A stretch of 64,000 nt of DNA from the NCBI GenBank assembly GCA_031291435.1, contig JARLJC010000290.1, positions 1 to 64,000 of the forward strand, in the 5' to 3' direction. Position 1 is the first letter of the stretch, and every line of letters starts with the position of its first letter. Below, piece after piece: positions 18,902 through 26,289 of the stretch. The DNA is from Alphaproteobacteria bacterium. GTDB taxonomy: Bacteria; Pseudomonadota; Alphaproteobacteria; UBA9219. The notes beneath the pieces are model-generated. The model did no database searches. It had not been told where the DNA came from and worked only from the letters and a program-made list of their open reading frames with translations. The translations under genes and the position numbers were made by a program.

Positions 18902-20053
18902 TTACGGCTGGCGTTTGCTGCCGCGCGGTTTGATCTTTATCGACGGCAAAGGCGCCTTGGGGTGAAGAAACAAGGCGCTGTGATTGAGACTTGAAGCGTC
19001 GCGCGCGCCGGTGCCCAATGTCTCCTCCTCGATGATCTGCCTGAGATCGGCATTGAGAGTAGAGACCGGATTGATTTTGTCGGGATCAATGGGTTCCAGC
19101 TTGCCGAACCGCGGACGATCGGCTTCATGCGCGCCGTTGCGTATCGATTCAATCAGCTCGCCATAATAATTTCCCAAAATGCGCCGCATCACATACGGAA
19201 CGCTGCCGACAGTCTTGATCCCCGGCACGCCTTTTTCGTGACAGGCCCGGTCAATGGCAGAATTAAAATAATATTCGTCCAGAGAGCGTGGGATTTTTTC
19301 AAGCACTTCGTACAAGACCTGTACCAGTTCCCGATCATTTTCGTTGGCGAAGAGGCCAATGCGCGGACACAACCCCCACCTGTCGATCAGACCGGCAACG
19401 GAGGCGCTATCGGCGGAAAGACCGGTTTCCTGGCAGAGGATTTTTACAATTTCCTCTCTTGTGCGCGCCGACGCATCCAGCCCGTCGGCTTTCTGGCCGA
19501 CCCGCTTCATCAACGCGATCATGCCGTCGCTGACGCCCCGCCCAATGGTCGCCGTTGGCGCGAAGAAGGTATAAAGCTGAAGGCTGTTGAATTTGTCCGG
19601 CGCCGGAATCTGATTCAGGCGACGCCTGTTGAGCAATTCGTTATAAGCCCTGCGTATCTCGGGCATCGGCGACGATTCCAGATTACGATAGCCTCGCCAG
19701 TTAAACCCATTATGCAGATAAAAATAAGGCCCATCTTGGAAAGAATGGCGGCTATAATAAACGCTCGCCCCGGAAAAGCCGGGACGATCTTCATAGGCAA
19801 ACATCTGATCGCTCCGATACGAACCTTTGTTGCTGCGATCGAAAACGACCAGCGGCACAGCCGAGAAAGCCGCGATATATTGGGGGAGCGGATAGGGAAG
19901 ATCATCCGCCTCAAATTGCAGCATGCCGTCGAAAAAAGCCGGTATATATTCCGCCTTGCCTCCCTGGGGCTGAAAACCGGGCGGCAGCCGCCGCAGCCGG
20001 TCTTCGACATCGGCGAACGCGCTTTCCACTATGTTCCGAAGAACGTTATTCAT
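18902..20053 (-). CDS. Hypothetical protein inside the sspB-repeat-bounded insert
   Basis: 383 residues from the ATG at 20053 (the ORF track runs 23 codons further upstream). No signal peptide or membrane helices. It has a tyrosine/aromatic-rich middle (FYLHNGFNWRGYRNLESS, QLYTFFAPTATIGRG) and a helical second half with regularly spaced charged residues; it ends in a basic tail (KIKPRGSKRQP). I recognise no family. The gene is opposite to sspB and lies entirely between the two 58-bp direct repeats, so it is probably the cargo of an insertion. Its composition is close to the host, so transfer may be old or from a relative. Confidence 0.7.
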   Translation of the reverse strand: MNNVLRNIVESAFADVEDRLRRLPPGFQPQGGKAEYIPAFFDGMLQFEADDLPYPLPQYIAAFSAVPLVVFDRSNKGSYRSDQMFAYEDRPGFSGASVYYSRHSFQDGPYFYLHNGFNWRGYRNLESSPMPEIRRAYNELLNRRRLNQIPAPDKFNSLQLYTFFAPTATIGRGVSDGMIALMKRVGQKADGLDASARTREEIVKILCQETGLSADSASVAGLIDRWGLCPRIGLFANENDRELVQVLYEVLEKIPRSLDEYYFNSAIDRACHEKGVPGIKTVGSVPYVMRRILGNYYGELIESIRNGAHEADRPRFGKLEPIDPDKINPVSTLNADLRQIIEEETLGTGARDASSLNHSALFLHPKAPLPSIKIKPRGSKRQP

Positions 20054-20153
20054 TATCAAACAGGTCCGGTTAAATTTGCTTTTGCATGACGGGACTATAC
20101 AAAACCGGCGCAATCGCCTCAATAAGCCCTCACAGCTTTTATTTTCATAGCGT

Positions 20154-20190
20154 AAAATAAGGGCAAAATAGCTTGGCCAACCCTTATTTT
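20154..20190. repeat. 10-bp inverted repeat AAAATAAGGG / CCCTTATTTT
   Basis: Perfect 10-bp arms with a 17-base loop, followed on the plus strand by TTCTTTG and on the minus strand by ACGC. It lies upstream of the minus-strand hypothetical gene and before the second sspB-tail copy. It could be a weak terminator or an operator. Confidence 0.5.
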
Positions 20191-20217
20191 TCTTTGTATT
20201 AGTTCCTTACCCGAGGC

Positions 20218-20275
20218 GAAAAAGACGAAAAACGCGGCGAAGTCATCAACCTCGACAAGTTCCGCAAGAAGTGAT
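20218..20275 (+). repeat. 58-bp direct repeat of the sspB 3' end, copy 2
   Basis: An almost exact copy (56/58) of 18834-18891, including the in-frame sspB stop codon but with no upstream sspB sequence. It ends 35 bases before tRNA-Glu. The most economical reading is that sspB once ended here, next to the tRNA, and was split from its old tail by an insertion carrying a replacement tail. Confidence 0.9.
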
Positions 20276-20309
20276 TTAAGCAGCAGCCGGTCTGCGCTGG
20301 CGGCCATTA

Positions 20310-20385
20310 GTCCCCTTCGTCTAGAGGCCTAGGACACCACCCTCTCACGGTGAGAACACGGGTTCAAATCCCGTAGGGGACGCCA
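20310..20385 (+). tRNA. tRNA-Glu (anticodon CTC)
   Basis: A 76-base cloverleaf with encoded CCA. Acceptor GTCCCCT/AGGGGAC, D-arm GTC...GAC, anticodon loop CTCTCAC with anticodon CTC, T-stem ACGGG/CCCGT with loop TTCAAAT, discriminator G. The outermost anticodon-stem pair is a C-A mismatch. The 3' half is repeated at 24669-24716, marking it as the attachment site used by element A. Confidence 0.96.
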
Positions 20386-20387
20386 AC
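20340..20387 (+). repeat. attL: tRNA-Glu 3' half copy within the intact tRNA
   Basis: 48 bases identical to 24669-24716, beginning in the anticodon arm (CCCTCTCACGG) and running two bases past the CCA. This is the classical tRNA attachment core, with the functional gene restored at the left junction. Confidence 0.92.
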
Positions 20388-20432
20388 GATTTCAATGAGT
20401 TAGAAAGATATATCGCCCAAAATTAGGCTTCA

Positions 20433-20457
20433 TGGCTAATATTTGGCTAATATACAG
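20433..20457 (+). repeat. Arm-type integrase site, left copy
   Basis: A 25-bp sequence with two tandem GGCTAATAT units (GGCTAATATTTGGCTAATAT) found in the same orientation at 24533-24557. The positions 46 bases inside attL and 112 bases before attR fit arm-binding sites of a tyrosine integrase. Confidence 0.7.
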
Positions 20458-20543
20458 CCTGAAACAACCTGAAACAGCCCCCTATTTTCTGATTCGTGGG
20501 CGAAGCTCCGAAATGGATCAAAACGGGTGCCAATGGGTGCCAC

Positions 20544-20563
20544 CCCACACCTTGCGAAGCCTG
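20544..20563. repeat. 20-bp direct repeat in element A, copy 1
   Basis: CCCACACCTTGCGAAGCCTG, repeated exactly at 20850-20869 and followed in both by N-AACGG. The two copies flank the non-coding segment with the iterons. The interval 20386-20841 contains no convincing gene. Confidence 0.7.
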
Positions 20564-20793
20564 CAACGGACATGAAGGTTTGGATCAATGCTCGATGTAA
20601 TCATAGCGCTGTGTTTTCCATCGGTTTGAACTACCAAGGATTCCTTAATAGTTGCCGCCGTGTTTGTTCCCCAGCCCTTGCAAAGATTCCCTCATGCAAC
20701 ATTTTCATGCTGTCACGGGTTGATGGGCAGCGCCCTCGCCAGTCGTGATGATGCCCCGCCCCTTCGGTGGGGTGACAGCACATTACTGGCAGC

Positions 20794-20839
20794 GTGTGAC
20801 AAAACACAAAGTGTGTGACAAACGCGGGGTGTGTGACAA
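20794..20839 (+). repeat. Three iteron-like GTGTGACAA repeats
   Basis: GTGTGACAA occurs at 20794-20802, 20813-20821 and 20831-20839, spaced 19 and 18 bases. An inverted GTCACAC follows at once. The near-two-helical-turn spacing suggests cooperative binding of one protein on one DNA face, for example the excisionase, the integrase or a Rep protein. No Rep gene is seen in element A. Confidence 0.65.
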
Positions 20840-20841
20840 CG

Positions 20842-21003
20842 TCACACGACCCACACCTTGCGAAGCCTGAAACGGCTCGGCCTTCCTGCCCCAAGCAGAA
20901 AAACGGGCATTCCTTGCTTGGCAAGCATCACCGCCATTGCCAGTGCGGAGCAGGAGTCGGTGGCATTCTTCTCGACAAAATCAGGGGTGTTTCGTGTAAC
21001 CAT
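20842..21003 (-). CDS. Possible small protein in element A
   Basis: 53 residues starting at an ATG with AAGGAA about 8 bases upstream (MVTRNTPDFVEKN...), with a hydrophobic middle (ALAMAVMLAKQGMPVFLLGAG) and a basic end. It lies about 80 bases downstream of the excisionase-like gene on the same strand. The good ribosome site supports it; the lack of any recognised family and its overlap with a direct repeat argue for caution. Confidence 0.35.
   Translation of the reverse strand: MVTRNTPDFVEKNATDSCSALAMAVMLAKQGMPVFLLGAGRPSRFRLRKVWVV
20850..20869. repeat. 20-bp direct repeat in element A, copy 2
   Basis: Exact second copy of 20544-20563, lying just after the iteron cluster and at the 3' end of the small possible ORF. 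Confidence 0.7.
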
Positions 21004-21084
21004 TAGGAATTTCCTTTGCGTAAGGGGATTGCAGAAAACGAAGGACAGCCCGCACCGCGCCAACGGTTAGCGGGCGTTTTCGTT

Positions 21085-21276
21085 TCAGGTGGATAGTTGG
21101 GCTGGTTTTTGGCTTAGGCTGGCGAGCCAGCGCTCAGCTTCGGTGCGCATCACGCCGGTACGTCGGCCACGCTTAATTATCGAAAGACGTTTTTCCTGTA
21201 TTTCTCTGTAAAATGCAGTCCGAGAAATTGCATAGCGTTGGCAAAACTCACTTACGGGATATACTTCTCTTTCCAT
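21085..21276 (-). CDS. AlpA/MerR-like excisionase (small HTH protein)
   Basis: 63 residues. The layout EVYPVSEFCQRYAISRTAFYREIQEKRLSIIKRGRRTGVMRTEAERWLAS (quoted only as landmarks) is that of small winged-HTH excisionases: an N-terminal strand, helix-turn-helix with SRTAFYREI, a wing rich in basic residues, and a final E-x-x-x-W-L helix. A GGGGAG site precedes the ATG. It most likely acts as a directionality factor for the tyrosine integrase of element A or as its transcriptional regulator. Confidence 0.8.
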   Translation of the reverse strand: MEREVYPVSEFCQRYAISRTAFYREIQEKRLSIIKRGRRTGVMRTEAERWLASLSQKPAQLST

Positions 21277-21389
21277 GTTCTCCCCCTGTTGTTTTGCAGG
21301 ACATCCCTGCGTTCAGTGGGATAATCAGGGATTCAATACGGCGCTTAAACCGAAATAATATCGACCGTAACGAGAAAAGGCGGTAAATA

Positions 21390-21992
21390 TTATTTAGTCT
21401 TATTTGCCGTATCATCGGCAACGCCAAACAGACCCGACATGCCAGAAGTCAATGATGGGGCGTTTGCAAATAAGCTAAAGTCTGATTCATCATGAAGCAG
21501 GGAAAGTTTTGCAAGGGGAGACATGCCTTTCAAAGTTTTTCGATAGCGTGTTTCAATCGTTACTGCTGCTAGTTTTTTATATGCGGGGTTATTTTTATGC
21601 AGCCATTTGCTCGCTGACATTGGGCTAGCTTTACTTCTTTTCATTACCGACTGAACATCACGGATAAGCGTAAAAGCTTTATTGTATTCCCATTTCTTGG
21701 GTTTACCTGGACGGTTGCCCAATTGCAATCCCGGCACTACCTGTGCTGCAAAATACATAAGCATTATCAAATCATCTAAAGGATCAGACTTAGTAATATC
21801 AAATCCATAAGCAGCATATAGATCGGGAAGTTTTTTCCTCGCGTGATTAAGCCAATACTCAAATGGATCGACTCCATCTCCCGAATCTTTTTGAGGGAAA
21901 GGTATTGGCTCCCCTAATGCTTTCTTCCATTCCTTGCTTTTCCACTTTTTCAGTAGCGTGGGGTATTTTGGTGTTTTTTTCTGTTGTGTCAT
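21390..21992 (-). CDS. Hypothetical protein of element A
   Basis: 200 residues from the ATG at 21992, which has GGAGG immediately upstream (the ORF track begins six codons earlier). Basic and lysine-rich at the N terminus, then a mostly helical body (DDLIMLMYFAAQVVPGLQLGN, KAFTLIRDVQSVMK). No signal peptide or membrane span. No recognised family. It lies between the Abi_2 gene and the excisionase gene, all on the minus strand. Confidence 0.65.
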   Translation of the reverse strand: MTQQKKTPKYPTLLKKWKSKEWKKALGEPIPFPQKDSGDGVDPFEYWLNHARKKLPDLYAAYGFDITKSDPLDDLIMLMYFAAQVVPGLQLGNRPGKPKKWEYNKAFTLIRDVQSVMKRSKASPMSASKWLHKNNPAYKKLAAVTIETRYRKTLKGMSPLAKLSLLHDESDFSLFANAPSLTSGMSGLFGVADDTANKTK

Positions 21993-22145
21993 CCGCCCTC
22001 CGCAAGGCATCCGCAGAATAAAAGGCGCGGCGGTCTTGTGCGGAACAAGATTTTCGGGGATCAGCCTAGCCGTGCCAATAAAGACTATAATGCGTTCCGC
22101 AACAGGGGCAACTACCGAGGAATCCTTGGCAGTTCCTCCTCGTCG

Positions 22146-23039
22146 CTATTGCCATATCGGACGGGTCTGCCAGTCATCAGGGAAGCCCATTTCTTTTAGC
22201 CACTCCACATGGTTGATGAGCAAAGCCTTCAACTTGCCGCGCCAATGATGATTGGGCGACACACAGTCCATCAGGTGCAACAGGATCGTGAGCGTATTAT
22301 AAAGCTTGTGTGCTGAAACAAACTCTCCGACCAATGGTTTGGGCTTACTTATTGGGGCTTCGGGAGGCACACGGCTAAAATCCCTATCCCACAGGCGTGA
22401 ATGATGGGCGCATACGTTCCGCACGACAGACAGGTGATGCAACCACGATGCAAAAACAGACTCGTTGAGGCCGTACACGTTGGCAATCAATGATCGCGTG
22501 TGCATCGGCTTGAGATTAGCATACCACCGGGATAGAAGCCCCAGAGACATAACTTCGCACACAGCCCACACGGGCGGCAAATCTTCGGCATAGGTGGCCG
22601 TTAGATGTTGGATAAATACCTCGTCCGCGCGTTCCACCTCTTTGCGTAAATCGTCGAGATTTTTTTGCCAATGGAAATGCCTGACGGAAAGGCGTGAATC
22701 AAGGTGGGCGTGAGCGCCGTGCATATGACCAAGGCGATACGCCCACTGCGCTCTTGCAGAAACTTCGACACGTTCGATAGCATCTAAAAGCAGAAGCCGC
22801 AGCTCGCGATCAAAAACGTACAGATTCACAACATCTTCGAATCTTGCGCCTTCTCTAAACCGATGCCCGGCATGATCGCTCTCGAATGGCAGCCAGTAAG
22901 CGCCTAAGCGGTAATAATTGATGTGCTGGAGATAAATCTTTGCCGCTTCTTCGTCAGCAATCAGCATGCCGCGTTCGCGCAGCTTCCTGATTTGTTCGGC
23001 GTATGTTGTCGCTGGTTTGAGATAGGGGCGTTTCGTCAT
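22146..23039 (-). CDS. Abi_2-family abortive-infection protein (AbiD/AbiF type)
   Basis: 297 residues from ATG 23039, with GGGG about 7 bases upstream. The N-terminal YAEQIRKLRERGMLIADEEAAKIYLQHINYYRLGAYWLPF region, the FEDVVNLYVFDRELRLLLLDAIERVEVSARAQ region and the C-terminal VRNVCAHHSRLWDRDF region together are characteristic of Abi_2. The RNxxxHH sequence resembles the R-x4-6-H active site of HEPN ribonucleases, so a phage-triggered RNA cleavage role is likely by analogy. It is the probable defence cargo of element A. Confidence 0.87.
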   Translation of the reverse strand: MTKRPYLKPATTYAEQIRKLRERGMLIADEEAAKIYLQHINYYRLGAYWLPFESDHAGHRFREGARFEDVVNLYVFDRELRLLLLDAIERVEVSARAQWAYRLGHMHGAHAHLDSRLSVRHFHWQKNLDDLRKEVERADEVFIQHLTATYAEDLPPVWAVCEVMSLGLLSRWYANLKPMHTRSLIANVYGLNESVFASWLHHLSVVRNVCAHHSRLWDRDFSRVPPEAPISKPKPLVGEFVSAHKLYNTLTILLHLMDCVSPNHHWRGKLKALLINHVEWLKEMGFPDDWQTRPIWQ

Positions 23040-23218
23040 AACGCACACCCCAGAAAAAAGTGACCCGCCGGTTTGAGGATACGCTTTCGCGCATAGCCTT
23101 GGCGGGTTCTATTGATGCCGATTATAAGCATATCGATCCTAACAGCAAGTTAAAATTTCTCCCGCACTCACACAGGGCGGTGGAAAGGGTGACTCTCTTT
23201 GCCTTGATTCTCAAGCAC

Positions 23219-24526
23219 TTATTTCTTACCTGTTAAAGCCGTCACATTGCTCTTTTCCGCAATCCCCAGCGTCGGGAAATTTTGCCGGATAGTGTCGGCA
23301 ACATAAGACGGCGACAGGTGGGCATAATGCTTTTCCGTCATGCGCGTATCAGCATGGCCTAACTGCTTGGCGATAACGGGCATCGGGACGCCTTTCATAG
23401 CCAACATGCTGCCGTGCGTATGGCGCAGGACGTGAAAGGAGATTGCGGGTTTAATCTTGGCGCGGCGGCAAGCCTCGATAAGCGGTCTTTTCTGGTGAGA
23501 TGTTTTCCATTCCTCGCTGTCTTCGCGGGTAAAGATAAACCCAGCCCCCTGTTTATTGGCCGTGATTGTTTCAAAGAATGTCTTGCCTTCATTCGTCAAA
23601 ACGACATGGCGGGCTTTGCCGCTTTTGCTCATGCGTACCGTCACGGTTCCCGCGTCGGGGTTAAAGTCGTTCTTTATCAAGGCGCACAATTCCCCATACC
23701 GGCATCCGGTCAGCAATGCGCCTTTGACAATAAGACGGAAATCATCCGGGCAGGTATTCACAAGGCGGGTGCATTCGGCCTCGGTCAGGTAACGCACCAC
23801 TGGAGCGTCAACATTGCGAAACGGCTTTACCTTGCGCCACGCCGTATCGCTTGCCACTTTGCCCTCTTTCCATGCGTAATTCAGCGCAGCCTTTAGAACG
23901 GTCAGAATACGGTTGGCGGTGGCGCGGCGTCGGCGCACGGCATCGGCGTCATCGGTGGCATGGGTGCGGGTATTGCGTTTTTCGGCACTCTTGCCCGTGC
24001 GCAGCATTGCCGCACTGGTCGCAATATCATGGTGCCAATTCGCTATTTTTTTCGTGTTGAGGCGGGCAAGCTGAATTTTACCCAAAGTCGGCTTGATATG
24101 CGTTTCTATGGTGGATGTGGTGAAGGCAACGCCCTTGCCCTCCACGCTGTAATATTTCAGGTAGTCCCGAAGGGCATCCTCTACCGTATAGGTGCCGTCA
24201 AACACCTCTTCCTCGCCGGAGTCCTTCCGCTTCTCCTCCTCAAACCATTTACGCGCCGCCCTCTGCGCTTGGTCAAAACTAAGCGCAGTCTTGCCGTCCG
24301 CATCCTGTGCATCGTCGGCAACGCCCAGGCGCACTTCCTTGTATTGCCGCGCCTCTGTAAATCGCCGCCCAACCCAAGCCCCGCCTTTGGGGGCTTTGCG
24401 ATAGCCAAGATGCAACCCGCTCTCCAGCAGCCGCCAATGCGGTTCTGAGCGCGTAGGGAGCTTCTTTCGAGCCTCCCTATCCTTCAGATTTTTTTCCTTC
24501 AGTTGCCGTCCCATTTTCGCCCCCAT
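23219..24526 (-). CDS. Tyrosine recombinase / phage-type integrase
   Basis: 435 residues. An N-terminal arm-binding and SAM-like core-binding domain (to about 260) precedes the catalytic domain, with ArgI in TGCRYGEL, HxxR in HVLRHTHG (His365, Arg368) and the tyrosine nucleophile Tyr401 in EKHYAHLSP. It is adjacent to attR (24669). The 25-bp arm-type repeat at 24533-24557 lies just upstream of its start, so the protein may repress its own promoter. An internal ATG four codons in has a better purine stretch and may be the true start. Confidence 0.95.
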   Translation of the reverse strand: MGAKMGRQLKEKNLKDREARKKLPTRSEPHWRLLESGLHLGYRKAPKGGAWVGRRFTEARQYKEVRLGVADDAQDADGKTALSFDQAQRAARKWFEEEKRKDSGEEEVFDGTYTVEDALRDYLKYYSVEGKGVAFTTSTIETHIKPTLGKIQLARLNTKKIANWHHDIATSAAMLRTGKSAEKRNTRTHATDDADAVRRRRATANRILTVLKAALNYAWKEGKVASDTAWRKVKPFRNVDAPVVRYLTEAECTRLVNTCPDDFRLIVKGALLTGCRYGELCALIKNDFNPDAGTVTVRMSKSGKARHVVLTNEGKTFFETITANKQGAGFIFTREDSEEWKTSHQKRPLIEACRRAKIKPAISFHVLRHTHGSMLAMKGVPMPVIAKQLGHADTRMTEKHYAHLSPSYVADTIRQNFPTLGIAEKSNVTALTGKK

Positions 24527-24532
24527 AAGCCG

Positions 24533-24557
24533 TGGCTAATATTTGGCTAATATACAG
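24533..24557 (+). repeat. Arm-type integrase site, right copy
   Basis: Identical 25 bases to 20433-20457, same orientation, with two tandem GGCTAATAT units. It begins seven bases before the integrase start codon on the opposite strand. The 24558-24645 remainder is AT-rich and holds tandem TTATTGATTATT text but no gene. Confidence 0.7.
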
Positions 24558-24645
24558 TGAGGGTCAGTCAGGTTCAAGCTGGTTCGTGGAATGCCTTCTA
24601 TTATTGATTATTATTGATTATATTTAGTTTTGAAATCTGTGGGGG

Positions 24646-26289
24646 TCAGCCGGATACGCCTAAACCATCCCTCTCACGGTGAGAACACGGGTTCAAATCC
24701 CGTAGGGGACGCCAACACGGTATGAAACTGGGCACTTCGCCAGCGACAATGTTTCCGCCGTTTGCCACAAGAGCCACCAAAGACGAATTTGCGCCGGAAA
24801 TGACCATTTCCCGCCCCTTCACCCGTATTTCGCTCAAGACCGCCTTGAGATAGGCGCGGGAATAGGCTGTGGAAGCCGTCAGGCGGTCACGCAGGACGCG
24901 CGTTACCGCTTCAAGCCGCTTTGGGGTGATAACGCCCAAGGGCATTTGTTGCTTGCGCTTAAGCCCTGCCAGTTCAAGCAAGATGGATTGTTTTTTCGCG
25001 CTATGTTGCCGCGCCCTGTCGCTGATAAAGTCACGCTCAACAATGCCCTGCTCGATAGCGTCCAAAAGGCGATTTTGGGCTTGCTCGACCTCTTTTAATT
25101 CCGCTTCCAGTTGTTTAAGGCGCGGTTTTTCCTCGCCGCCTTTCTTGGCAAGTTCACGGCTCAAGGTTTTAACAATTTCCGCGATATGCTCCGGCGTACA
25201 GACTTTTTGCCGGAAAGCGTCCAGAACCAAGCCATCCAGTTTATCGGCGGGGATGTTGCCAGACGGACAGGCGGTGTTGCCCTTGCTCATCCGCGCCGTG
25301 CATTTGTAATAGCGATAACGCCCACCTTTGCCCGTCACGATAATCATGCTGGTGCCGCAGCATCCGCACTTCAAAAGTCCTGTTAAAAGCGTGGGTGAAG
25401 TCTCGCGGCGCGGGGCGCACATTTTGGGCGTGTTCGCTGCGCGTAATCTTGTCGCGGCATCGAATAAATCCTGCTCGACAATCACAGGAACAGGGACTTT
25501 GACCCATTCCGCCTCGTCTTTGATTTTCCGCGTTTTCGAGTCCAGCTTGTTGAACACATGAAGGCCGCAATAAGTTGTGCTGGATAAAACCTCGTAAACC
25601 TTCTGAACGCGCCATTTCTTGCCGCGCATGTAAATGCCGCGTTGATTGAGCGTTGACGCGATTTCTTTCATGCCGATGCGCGGCGCATTTTCGCCGTGGA
25701 CATAAAGGGTAAAAATCTTTCGCACAATCTCGGCTTCGGCTGGATTTATCGCCAGACGCTTCTTGATGCGCCCTCGCGTGCCTGTTTGTCCGGCATCGAC
25801 GGTTTTATAACCGAACGGCGCATTTGAACCGTTGAAATATCCTTGCCGTGCATTCTCATTCATCCCGCGCAAGGTATGCTTGGCGATTTCCTTGCTCTGA
25901 TATTCGTCAAACAGCATGAAAATTTGCCGTTGCATCTCGCCGGATGGGTCATTGCCTGTCTGTTGCGTGATGGAGACAAGTTCAACGCCGGATTTTTTCA
26001 GCGTCTTTTGATACATCGCCCCCATGACCAAATCGCGGAAGAAACGCGAAAGGCTATGAACGACGACCGCCTGAAACGGCGCGGGGTTAAGGCTGGCTTC
26101 ACTCATCATCCGTTGAAGTTCCGGCCTCTTATCGTCCGTAGCCGTTGCGCCATGTTCCACAAATTCTTGAACGACGACATGACCGTTACGCTCCGCCCAC
26201 GAGCGCATTTGTCGCAGTTGGTCGGGAATGGAAAGCCCGTTTTCCTCCTGCCTATCCGTAGAGACACGCGCATAAAGGGCAATCAGCAT
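24646..26289 (-). CDS. Large serine recombinase of element B
   Basis: 547 residues. The N-terminal resolvase domain has the catalytic Ser10 in YARVSTDRQ, with SRFFRD and the conserved long E helix; a recombinase domain follows (APFGYKTVD, GIYMRGKKWRVQKVYEVLSS), then a zinc ribbon (LKCGCCG...YKCTARMSKGNTACPS) and a coiled coil (RLKQLEAELKEVEQAQNRLLDAIEQ). The last ~25 residues (CWRPLRDLNPCSHRERDG) are the antisense translation of the 48-bp tRNA-Glu repeat, and the stop lies inside element A. The ATG overlaps the preceding 50-codon ORF. Confidence 0.93.
   Translation of the reverse strand: MLIALYARVSTDRQEENGLSIPDQLRQMRSWAERNGHVVVQEFVEHGATATDDKRPELQRMMSEASLNPAPFQAVVVHSLSRFFRDLVMGAMYQKTLKKSGVELVSITQQTGNDPSGEMQRQIFMLFDEYQSKEIAKHTLRGMNENARQGYFNGSNAPFGYKTVDAGQTGTRGRIKKRLAINPAEAEIVRKIFTLYVHGENAPRIGMKEIASTLNQRGIYMRGKKWRVQKVYEVLSSTTYCGLHVFNKLDSKTRKIKDEAEWVKVPVPVIVEQDLFDAATRLRAANTPKMCAPRRETSPTLLTGLLKCGCCGTSMIIVTGKGGRYRYYKCTARMSKGNTACPSGNIPADKLDGLVLDAFRQKVCTPEHIAEIVKTLSRELAKKGGEEKPRLKQLEAELKEVEQAQNRLLDAIEQGIVERDFISDRARQHSAKKQSILLELAGLKRKQQMPLGVITPKRLEAVTRVLRDRLTASTAYSRAYLKAVLSEIRVKGREMVISGANSSLVALVANGGNIVAGEVPSFIPCWRPLRDLNPCSHRERDGLGVSG
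24669..24716 (+). repeat. attR: duplicated tRNA-Glu 3' half
   Basis: 48 bases identical to 20340-20387. It holds the T-arm, acceptor 3' strand and CCA but lacks the 5' half, so it is not a second functional tRNA. It separates element A from element B and lies inside the serine recombinase reading frame on the other strand. Confidence 0.95.

Larger units (their letters stand above)
20340..24716. mobile_element. Integrative element A at tRNA-Glu (tyrosine integrase)
   Basis: The segment is bounded by 48-bp identical direct repeats of the tRNA-Glu 3' half. It carries a tyrosine recombinase at its right end, an excisionase-like protein, a hypothetical protein, an Abi_2 protein, three GTGTGACAA iterons and paired 25-bp arm-type repeats near both ends. 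At about 4.3 kb with no conjugation or capsid genes, it is best described as a small mobilisable or satellite-like integrative island with a defence gene. Confidence 0.88.

Noticed and set aside
20794-20839. CRISPR array
   Set aside because: Repeats are only 9 bases, spaced 18-19 bases, with related spacers; typical of iterons.
20386-20924. 73- to 97-aa ORFs in the left part of element A
   Set aside because: They lack ribosome sites and overlap direct repeats and iterons; composition is not protein-like.
24669-24716. Second tRNA-Glu gene
   Set aside because: Only the 3' half is present; there is no 5' acceptor strand or D-arm. It is an attachment-site duplicate.
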